Below the pieces are notes generated by a model that was given only the letters and a program-made list of their open reading frames with translations, made no database searches and was not told where the DNA came from. The position numbers and the translations under genes are program-made. From the NCBI GenBank assembly GCA_007134695.1, contig SLKI01000020.1, forward strand, positions 1 to 64,000: 64,000 bases of DNA, in the 5' to 3' direction. Below are positions 37,321 to 48,300 of this stretch, piece by piece (the stretch's first letter is position 1; each line of letters begins with the position of its first letter). The stretch is from Balneolaceae bacterium. Lineage in GTDB: Bacteria > Bacteroidota > Rhodothermia > Balneolales > Balneolaceae.

Positions 37321-39333
37321 TCAATTACCTGAGGTTGCCTGTCTCGGACTGGATGGCCTGCTTTGATTGCCTGAGTGATCAACGGCGTGTACTCGGTACC
37401 ACAATCCTGCTTCACCATCCTCATCAACCCAGTTTGTATCTGATAACGGAGTTTCATGTAACGGCAGGTATTGACCATTTACCAGCGTTGCTCTTTTAAC
37501 GATGTAACCTTTGAGATCGGCAGCCGGTGATGGTTCCCAGGACAACATAACTCCATCTTCTGTTTCAACGGCTAGTACATTTCTTACTGAAGGCGGGGGA
37601 GAGGAGTCATGCATCGAAATGACACTTTCTCGGGTAGGCCGGCTTTCATTGTCCGAAGAGTCGACTGCGGTAACAAAATAGGTGTATTCTGTCCCGAAAT
37701 TGACGTCAGTATCGGCATGAAAGCGATTGTTTTTTGGCTGGTTAATGATCGTGGTATCACGATCGCCGCTTAATTTGTAAAGATTATAGGAAGTAACATC
37801 TGTTGATGGCGATGCTCCCCAGTTCACATTGATTCGGGTATCCTGATAAATGGTAGTCTCGATGCTGGACGGAGGTTCAGGGGGTGTAATGTTTGGCATT
37901 TGAACTACGGTGAAGAGGGTGTCACTTCTTCGGCCCTGACGATTGGCAGATACAACACCATATTCGTAAAACCTTCCTTCAGTGAATCCCTCCCCGGCAA
38001 CTCCATGATCTCTAATAAACTCTTCCATTAATCTGCCTTCATTAACCTGAGAAAATCCTCCTCTTTGATCTCGATCTTCATACGTTCGCCTGAGCACCAC
38101 ATAGGTATTAAATAAATCGTCTTTTTCTGCTGCACCCCATTGGACCTCGATAAATCCCTCTTCACTATTAACTTCTGCTGTAACATCAGATGGAGGCTCC
38201 GGGTATTGTACCGACAAGATATTTTCCATTGCCGGATTTCCCATTTCACTTTCAACGCCATACTCTGATACAGCAATTACATAGTATTGGAAATTAATGT
38301 CGGTCTCGATTGTAGGGTCTCTGAAAAATGGCTGACGCAGATCAATCAACTCTTCTGTGAGCCGAACGCTTTCTTCCGTATCCATATTCACACGATCAAT
38401 ATGATATCCGGCTGTGACCGGGTCGGTGCTTACAGGCCACGTTAATTCCACAACTCCGTCAACCACCCGTGAGTGCACCTCTAAAACAGCAGCGGGTTGA
38501 GTCATATCAATCAGTTCCACTTCCACCGGATCGGATGCAATTCTGTTTTGACCGGTCGCATCTATGGCTTCTACAATAAATTCTGCGCGCTCAACCTGGT
38601 CGATCGCATCAAACGTATAACTGAACTCCGTTTGATCGTCGAACTTGAGCCTGGACTCTTCCGTAACGTTCATGAAGTACTCTTCTGTCTCCGGGCTCAT
38701 ATAAACATCAAACCGCATCACAATATCATCTATGGCCCGTGCCGCCTCGGGGTATTCCCAATAAACATGTATTTCATCGTCTATTCTTTCTGCTTCTACC
38801 TGTTGCGGTTGAACAATTTCCGATTCTTCAACCACCATCGTACCTTCAAAAATAGTACCCGTGGCCGTACCTCGTTGATCCACCTCTTCAATGCGGTAAG
38901 TGACACGCTGATCAACAATCGGTTCTTCATCAATATAGAGTTTGCCATAAGCTTTGGCTATCGGCGGGTAGCTCAGTGAGAGCACCGTTCGGTTAAAGGC
39001 ATCACCCCGTAAGCGAAGAAATGCCTCCTGGGGAGAAGTAACCTCAAGGCCATCCTCAATAACTGGATAAAGTTCTCCCAAAATTCTGCGGAAATCGTGG
39101 CCGGATGAGACGGCATACACAGGCTCATCATTTAACTTCATTTCTTCTCCTGCATGAATTCGATAGATATTAAAACCGTATCCGATGGGCAGCAGATGGT
39201 CATGATAGACGTAAGCGTCTCCATCCGGAGTGAGTATGGCAGCGATATCTTGTGCATTGGCACTTTGATGTACGAGTAAACTCAATACAATCAATTTCAA
39301 ATAAAAAAGAATAAATTTTACAGACAACTTCAT
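37321..39333 (-). CDS. Exported protein with five fibronectin type III domains
   Basis: A 670-residue protein with a Sec signal peptide ending near NAQD (about residue 28). An uncharacterised N-terminal region (about 30-175) is followed by five FN3-like domains (about 180-665). Each has the B-strand tryptophan (EIHVYWEYP, VVELTWPVS, FIEVQWGAA, RINVNWGAS, VMLSWEPSP) and the late tyrosine (for example YTYFVTAVD and LWYRVHAVD). Linkers are proline-rich. No T9SS C-terminal sorting domain, lipobox or enzymatic domain is visible. It lies 21 nt downstream of the giant gene, which also ends in FN3/Ig-like domains, and 12 nt upstream of the TPR gene. A structural or adhesive partner of the giant protein is the simplest reading. 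Confidence 0.83.
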   Translation of the reverse strand: MKLSVKFILFYLKLIVLSLLVHQSANAQDIAAILTPDGDAYVYHDHLLPIGYGFNIYRIHAGEEMKLNDEPVYAVSSGHDFRRILGELYPVIEDGLEVTSPQEAFLRLRGDAFNRTVLSLSYPPIAKAYGKLYIDEEPIVDQRVTYRIEEVDQRGTATGTIFEGTMVVEESEIVQPQQVEAERIDDEIHVYWEYPEAARAIDDIVMRFDVYMSPETEEYFMNVTEESRLKFDDQTEFSYTFDAIDQVERAEFIVEAIDATGQNRIASDPVEVELIDMTQPAAVLEVHSRVVDGVVELTWPVSTDPVTAGYHIDRVNMDTEESVRLTEELIDLRQPFFRDPTIETDINFQYYVIAVSEYGVESEMGNPAMENILSVQYPEPPSDVTAEVNSEEGFIEVQWGAAEKDDLFNTYVVLRRTYEDRDQRGGFSQVNEGRLMEEFIRDHGVAGEGFTEGRFYEYGVVSANRQGRRSDTLFTVVQMPNITPPEPPSSIETTIYQDTRINVNWGASPSTDVTSYNLYKLSGDRDTTIINQPKNNRFHADTDVNFGTEYTYFVTAVDSSDNESRPTRESVISMHDSSPPPSVRNVLAVETEDGVMLSWEPSPAADLKGYIVKRATLVNGQYLPLHETPLSDTNWVDEDGEAGLWYRVHAVDHSGNQSRPSSPRQATSGN

Positions 39334-39354
39334 AGATGGTTGCTTTCGAGAAGT

Positions 39355-42300
39355 TTAAAATGAAAATGATTGAAAGGTAACCGGATTAAAAACGGGTATA
39401 TATGGAGCAGGTACGCTTTCTGTAGCGTTTGATTCCAAACCGGCTGCATTTTGGACTCTTACCGTTACATTCAATTCGTAAACCGAGACATTCGAAGGAA
39501 CATCGTAGGTGACGGTAAGGCTGAAATTATCGTGCCGTACACTCGATATATTGCCGATATCTTCCCACGAAGGTGTGGCAAGATGGTAGGGGAAATCATC
39601 TGGAAGTACCGTAGCATACACACCTGCCACACCGGACACACCATCGTAAATGTTATCGACGGTGATTTCCAGTTTATTCCCGTTGTTTTTTACATCAAGG
39701 CTCACAACCGGTTCAGCAGGGGGGGTGCTGTCCAAAATGATCGGCCCTGTAGAAACGACATCACTTTCCGTATCCTGGTTATTCAGGGCTTTTACGTTGA
39801 AATAAAGTTCCTGGCCTTCGGGTAAATCTGATTTGGAAATCTCGAGATAAGGAGCTGTTGATGAGGGATTAACCATTACCCCAAAAGCCTGATCTAACTC
39901 ATAGTCTGCTTCAAAGTCTACATCAGTATCATCAGGCCAGCTTCTTATGTCGGACGCGCCGGCATTTGTTCCGACAGAATATTGAAACCCTTTTATACCG
40001 GACTCTCCATCATAGGCTCTCTCTTTTAAGTAAATCCTTATATGATCCGGAGCATTGTATCCGGCGATAACCGGTGCTGTTGGAGGATTCGGATCAAATG
40101 GAAACTGAGAATGGGTATAGACTTCACTGGCCAGACCGGCATGGTTTACAGCCCGGATGTGAACATGCATGTAATCATCAAAATCAAATGTAAGGCCGTC
40201 GTGGCGGCTATCTCCACTTGTAATTTCGATATTGGTTTCTTCCGTAGTAAAGCCGTTAAAACTAAACTGCGTATCGGTGTAACCTTCGTCAGTGGTGATC
40301 AGATACTCGTAATGTGATACTCCCGACAAGTTATCTTCTGACGGCTGCCACTCAACTATACCCAGTCCCGGGGTTTCACCGGTACTAAAGCCAGACGTCT
40401 GTTCCGGGTAGGACAAGTTATAACTGGGAGGCAAAGTAACGAAGGGTTCAGCCTCCATAGGTGACTGTCCAAATGGATTAAAAATTCCGGTGAATATCTG
40501 TAATCCCAAATCTTCGGGCGCCTCTGGAGCGGACGGTGGTGTATCGTCATAAACGACGGGTACGGGCACTTCCTCACGAATGCCCAGGTCCCCGATATTG
40601 AAAGCCTCAACCGATAGATAATAGCCTTCACCCGGTTGCATATTAAAAATACGGGTTATGGCTTCAATCAGGTCGGTCCAGTTTCCGGGTTCATCGGGAT
40701 AGCGTTCGGTACTGCCAATTAAATCCGTCGTTCCGATGACATCCTCTCCTCCCACTGAACTGCCTACAGAATATTCATATCCGCGTATGCTTGAAACAGG
40801 TTCGCTTACCAATGCTCTAACTTGAATATTGGCAGGGTCTGAGGTCCAAAAACGTTCAAGCGGCATGGATACAGTTTGAACCTGTTGAGTGATCGGGTTG
40901 TAATTGTTCCAGGTAATCGTCTCCTGTGTTCGGTTGTATTCGGATTCCAGATCCACCATTAAGTCGGTGGGTGGGGCTGTGATCTCAGGGAGAATATTGT
41001 CGCCGGGTGAAGTGCCCTGGCCTCCTCTTGCCACAGGAATTTGAAAAGTTGCCTGCCTTTGTGCCGTTATCCCGCCGGCACTTCGTGCGCGAAGTACAAG
41101 GTCAACGTTTCTAGTACTGGTATTTGCAGATTCATCACAATCATACCACCTTAAAGAACATTCAGCCTGATCTCCCTGTAAATAGGTGTAATGGACAACG
41201 TGATTTGAATAGTTATCCTGATCTGGTGTCCCGACACTTACAAGCTGATTTGAAAATCCTGGTGGATCGGAATCGTATGCATACTCCTGCATATTAATGC
41301 TGACTTCGTACACGCCAACCGGATGATCAATATCCCATCCGATATTTGCCCATCCATAATAATCTGCATCGAATACACCTCCTCCAATTCCGGTATTCAC
41401 ACTGATATCGGAAATTTCCGGTGGTTGCAGTGCTTGCAATATCTCTTCTCTCCGAATTTCATACTGCTCCAGCACACTCAAATCAGATCCATCTGTATCT
41501 CCGTGTAATGTGTAGAGTTGATGTTGAATATTTGACAACCCCTGAATGGGTCCCGAATCTTCCTGTTGTTGTGCGGCTCTTCGTACCTCCACATAATCAT
41601 CGATAATGCTATACAAACTGCCATACATGTTTGCTTTCAGATTGTAAATATCATCTATCAGTTCAGTATGTGCCTCCATGATATCGATAATGTCTTCACG
41701 ATGTACTTGATGGCTTTCAACAAGTTCATTGTTAATAAATTCAGATTTATGTTCAATATATTTTTCATTTCCCAGGATATGCATACTTATCATAAAGTCA
41801 TACGTGTTTTGATAAATACCACTCACATCCAACTCATAATTTGGAATATCATCCATCAGCTCATCTATGATCTCTTGAACTTCTGGATATGCGTTAAATT
41901 GATATGGAGTTCCTGTTGGAGAAGAACTATCGATTAAGTCTTTAAAAATTCTGAGTCTTTCAGCAATAGGTTCTACAAACTCATAAAATCTATCACTCTG
42001 AATAATTGTGTTGTCTGTAGATAAAAATTGACTTCTATCTAAATAGAGCCGATTATTAATGCTATTATCAACATAACCCTCAAGCGGTCCATAGAAGTTA
42101 AACTCTGTATTTTGCTTCACCACAGCCGCAATATTCATTCTATGCCAATATTTATTAGTTAGTGTCGCGTAATACCGATCAATGGCCTGTAATGTATTTT
42201 GGTAATGTTCGGCAACTGCATTGATAGATGGTTGAATCTCTGTATAGTCTACATCAAATTGCGTTATTCCATCGGTGCCAATCATTGAAACTTGGGGCAT

Positions 42301-45300
42301 ATACTGAGCCGTCATGAGGCTCTCCAGCTGCTGAATATTAAGTTCTATGGAGTCGATCACGGCGTGAACCTGATCTTCCATCTCCTCAATAGCTTCAGAA
42401 AAGTCTGCAGCTTGTTGAGATTGACTTGCAGCCAGATCATCATCTACCTGGAAGACAGGAGTATTTCCCTCTCCGATACTTTGTTGAGTAGGTTGATTGA
42501 TAATATTTGCCGGAGAAGAGGCCATGACATCTGTAACGTCATCTCGTAATTCATCCGCTATGTATTCATATTCTATAGCTCGCACAACAGCTTCCTGAAG
42601 CCGGCCCATGGTTTCCTCACTTAATTGGTCCATCATATCCAGGTGATCATTTAAATCATCCTCTGCGGAACTCCAAGACGTGAACCCGCTTGATTCGAGA
42701 TCTTCATCTGTGCGCGTTCCACCCCATTCTTTATACTCTTCCAGGTACCGAAATACCGCATTTGAGCCACCTGTATCACCATATAATTCCAGAAATAACT
42801 CCTCATTTGCATAGATCAGGTTTTTCCACGTCTGGCGAGTTGCCGGATCGGCCGATCGAAAATGATAACCAGCCATTGCAATATCTTCATCGGTTAATTC
42901 CAGACCCGGGGCAGCTACAGCACCCAATTCCGCAGCCAACCCATCCATTGCATCCTGTATCATCTTTTCAAATTCATCAGCCTGAGCCTGTGCTTGTGCA
43001 ATGGTATTGTCGTCAAAGTCGGGCTCTCCTCTTCCGGCATCAACATCAATTGGATGGGTCATTATTTTGATCCAGGCGCTGCCCGATTTACCAATACCTA
43101 ATACACTTGCTGCATATTCACCATATCCAAACAGCTCATATCTCGAGGAAGACCTTCTTACAAAAGCAACATTGATTACAGCCTCACCTGAAATTATTTT
43201 GGCAATATCAATTTCTCCGCCTGCCACTCCGTACGCACCGAAGGGAAGTTCGGCTCCATCATACGTTAGATTCCATATTGAACCCCTCAAATATCCTTTC
43301 AATGTTAATAAACTCCGGTCGATTCCGGCCTCCATTTCCACTTCCAGTAAAAAGCCATCATTACTTGCCATCACTGTACTCGACCCGCCGCTGATTAATC
43401 CCCTGAACAGTTCTACGTCAATTTCTCCGATCAATCCCCACTCGAGTGACTGATTTCCACCGCTGCCGGTATATCCGGCAAAAAATTGAACTCCAGCATC
43501 GGCCGTAATAACCGGATCGAATTCGACGAGAGCCTGAATTGAAGCTTGAATATGCATCCCCTCATTGTAACTTGCTCCCAGGAAGAAAGCTCCGGCCATT
43601 GTGGGAGAACTGTCCATTCCCAGAATGACACCGTCGGCATCCAGGGCCAGATAGCTGTCGGTTATTTCAAAGAATGTTGTGCCTTCCATAACAGATACAA
43701 CATGCAGATGTGCAAATAGCATAAACGAGAACCGCAAGTCTACATCGCTCTCAAGGTTTAACTGATCAGAGGGGCTGTTTCCCGATGTAATCGTTCTGTC
43801 CAAGCCATCAATTGGATCTCCCCTGAGATTGTCGACAGCCGTATATACCATATCCAGTTGTTCAGTTTCCGGCCGATAAAAGAAGCCACCGCCAAAACCG
43901 GAGACAGCTAAAACACCGGGAATAATCGGTAACTCTTGACTTGTTGTTGCTGCTGCAAATAGCCCGAATGAGAGATCATCACCCATTGTAGAGAATCCAC
44001 CCGCAATAACAGCGGAAACTTCCTGTCCTCCTTTGGATAGTTCCACGGAACCGGCAGCAAAGAGCTGGGAACCGTTAATATTTGACTCATAGAGTAAATT
44101 GGCACTGGCCAGGGCATCATCTCTAAGTTGTAGCGAGAAATTGGTAACTGTGAAGGAGATTTCACCGTCTGAAGTTTCGTAAAATAGAACTTCTTCAATT
44201 TCACCGGTGAATGATCCGCCGCCTTCTCCGCTTTGTCCGCCGAGACTCAATTTTAAGGCAGTCTCATCCGATTCATTTTCGCAGGGGCCAAAACAGAGAT
44301 ATTCTACCAGGTTCAGCTGCCGGGTATCAGCTTCACCGCCCCCATTTTGGATATCGTTTAGATCCTGGCCAAACCCTCCGGGTAGATCTCTGCTGAATCC
44401 CTGAGGGTCAGACTCATGTTCGAATGTACCTAATTCAAGGGACGCGATGCCATTCCAGAATTTCAGAGTTACACCCCCTTCGATATTCCCGATTTCATCA
44501 ATCCCTTCCATATTGATGACCATCCCGCCAAAGTTCCCTTCAACCTCATCTATTCCGGGAATTGCAGTTGAGGATAAGCTGCCGCCGAGGCCAATTTCGA
44601 ATAGGTCCTCACTTGAGGAGAGTACATCCGCATCGATCTCTACCGAGAAAAAGCTGTGATCGAACTCAAAACTACCGTTACCTGTAATGTTATATTTCAC
44701 AGGCGATTGGCCGAGCCTGTTTTTGACAGAGATGCCCGGATTTTGCTCCACATTGCCTGACTCCCCCAAATAAATACGCTCATTGCCCATAACGGAGATA
44801 TTTCCGGCAGCGGCTATGTGAGAATCAGTGATATTGGAGGGATCTACATCAAATAAAATATCTGTGATGGTTACGGTCACCTGTGAGCCGAGCTCAATAT
44901 CAAACTCCTCAATTTCTTCAGGGTTGAAATCTGAATCCTCCGGGATTTCTGAATCGACAAAGATTGAACCGTCTATACCATCGCGGCCAAGAATTACATT
45001 CAGATTCCCCGTTTCATCCACCGGCTCCGGAAGTGTAAAAAAGAATGTACTTGACACGCTGATCCCATCTGCTTCATCCCAGTCAAGCCCAACTGAATCA
45101 AGAACAAGATATTCACCGATAATTTCTGCACCATCACCCGCTACTCCCCCGATCTCGAAATTTCCGCCGGTATCAACAGACAGATCTTCGAACTCCATAT
45201 TTTGGTCCAGAAAGGTAAGATCGCCATGATCTATTGAAGCTCCCAGTAATCGTCCCTGGATAAACAGTTCGGCATTGGTAAAACTCCCTGCAAAGGCCCC

Positions 45301-48300
45301 TTCAAAGAAATCGAATTCCTGAGTTCCTTCGATTCCGGCAGTGGCTGCACCAAGCCCGAATACCAACTGTGGGCTATCCTGCAGATTTTCTGCTCCAATC
45401 AGAAGGTCCTTCACAGAAAAGATGAGGTTTTCACCCAGCATCTCTTCGAAGGAGATATGGCCGCTGATCTCCACGATAAATTGATCATCATCTACAGTAA
45501 TGTCTAGAGGATGTTCCTGATCCAGGTTAAACCGGCCCAGGCCCAGGTCTGCAGATTCATGCCCCCCCGGTATCTCGACATCAAACTGCCAACCTTCACT
45601 GTATCCGGCGGTATAAAATATCGGATAGTATTGCCCGTCATCCGTTGTCAGCAGAGAGGTTTCTGCAATACCTGACAACATAAACTCAGCCGGTGAATTG
45701 ATGGAGAGCTGTGCACCATATAATCCCATAATAAACTCACTGTCTGCCGAATCTCCACTGAGTTGTGCTAAAATATCACGCTGAACGACGGGCTCCAGGC
45801 CTTCCTGGTAAAAATCAGTATAGTTCCCAATATCGATCGTTGCCTCCTCGAAACCGCCGGCGCCAATGGTAGTTTCGGCTGAAGCGGTGATATCACCGAA
45901 TGCACCCGGCAGATCTACGGATATGACAGTTGTTAACAGATTTTCTTCGCCATCAATAGCGATTGAATCGAGCGAAACCGGAACGTCCAGAAAGGGTTCG
46001 AGACTCATGGGAGAAACCAACGTGATTTCACCGCCATTAGGCACATAGCTGTCATCCGTAGTCAGTGTGAAATAGGCATCTACATAGGGCTCACCCTGAA
46101 CCTCATCTTCAAGAGCCGGAAAGTGGATGGAAAGCGGTTCCTCATCCGTAGACAGGGTGTAACCTCCCTGCTGATTTGACTCTACATCGATCACCGGATC
46201 CCCATCCTGATCTTTGATAATGGCATATGCAATATCAGAAGAGGGCAGTCCGAGCTTTTCGGGCAGTTGTGCAATCAGAGCATCAATAAAATTAAACCCA
46301 TCCGAATCATACACAGCCAACAGGTTTTCCTGCTCTTGACTGGAGTAGAATTCTGCCCGGCCCCTGTTGACCGCCGGGCTGCTCATGCTGTGGGTAAATT
46401 GATCCTCAAAAACAACATGTAAAGAAGCCATCTCCTGGCCTGCAATTCTAAGAGATGCTCCGGCTTCTCCTGCAAAGTTCAGGCCATCCGAATCTACAAT
46501 AACGGTGCCATCCGCTATCATATTTACAGCTTCTTCAGCCGGCGGCTGATCTGTATCAGCATCTGTTACGGATGCTGTGAACGGTGAAAGCCCTATCTGA
46601 AGGCCGAATCCGGATGATATTTCAGCAAAGCCCGAATCAATTGAAAAATCCGGCAGAGCAAACAGGAGTTGATTGAATGATACAAATATATCCGATTGAC
46701 CGGCTTCCAGGTGTCCATCCGCATCCAGCAAAAAGCCCTGACTAGAGATTTCAGCTTCATTTACCACAAAATCGATGAAAGATGGACCGATTGCAGGCAT
46801 ACTCATCAGGAATGGCTGGTCAATGGCAATTTGCCCGTCTCTGATCTGTCCGGCAATCAGATCAAGCTCAATACTACCCTGTGCCGTTACATCATTTTCC
46901 GGCCCTTGTAGATGTGCAAATAACGTTCCGTCAAACAGGATGTCCTGCTGGTTATTATCATAGTCTAAATAGAGATTACCTACACCCGCCGATAGAGTTA
47001 CAGGCCCCATGGTTACTGATCCGCATGGAGCAATGTTTTCAAGTGTACCATAAAATCCCCGGCCTTCTACAATATCCAATGAATACTGGATATCGGTAAC
47101 ACAATCAGGGTCGGGATCTTCAAAAAACGGAATATTTTCTATCGACCCGGCAAGTGACAGATCCACGCTCTGTCTGATTTCTTCCTCAACTTCACTGGCG
47201 CCAAGTGATCCCAGTATCTCATCAATTTGAAATTCCGGAGGATTGTAGCCGGGAGGGCCCAATGGAATTTGCAAACCTCCAAGAGGTTCATAGGGGGTCA
47301 TTTCACCTGATAATATTCCTTGCTGAATGGTAACGTTCGAAAAGGTCAGTCCATCGGGAGGAGTTATGTCACCAAATTCAAAATCCGGCAGATATATGGA
47401 AAAATCGAGGAACGGGTTGATATCCGGCACCTCTCCGCTGAACCAGTTGTACTCCATCGACTCCAGGGTTCGTAGTGCCAGAGGCTGAAATTCAAATCCG
47501 GCCAGTTCGAAAGAGGGTAACTGTTTCCCATCAAGTGTACCATCATTAATCTCCTGTATGGGAATCGTAAATCCATTGGTGCCTAACTGCAGGCCGTTCA
47601 TGGGGAGGGTAAACCGGTTTTCACCCGCAATATTAAATTCAAAATCGGCATCGAGATCGATCATGAATTCCCAGCCTTCGTCTCTGTCGTAGTTGAAAAC
47701 CGGAATGGAATTTACACGGTTCAGATTCATGGTAAAACGAGACAGATCAACACGAACAGGTTCGTCGGGTGTTAAACCGCTAAAGTCATTCATCACCAAA
47801 GAACCCGGCTGAATATTGAGTTCAAAAGACGAAAGAGATCTGGGCTGATTTCCGGTAACTCCGAACTTGAGTTCACTGCCGATATCTAAATCAAAACCGA
47901 AGCTTGAATCGTCAAAAAGCGACATCGCCAAGGCACCCTGTATATCATTGACTTCAAGTTGCAGATGTTCACTTTGATCAATCAGCGGAATATTAGCTGC
48001 AAGATCTGAAAGTTGAACTTCTCCACTCAACAGGCCGCCTGACGAAACTTTTACCATGGTGTTTGCATCAGATGAAATCCGTTCACCAAAAAGCATTAAA
48101 TCGCCAAACAATTGCAGATATTTACCATCATCGGACAACTGTTCTGATTGTCCGTAGATGATCTCTTCAAGGCTGAAAGGAAGACCAATTTGAGATTGCA
48201 GATCCGACAGAAATTCGTCACCGATCATAACACTCGCGCTACCGGTATCCACACTGAAATTGCCGGGTGAGGCTGTCAGTACAAAGTCCTGAAATTCTAC

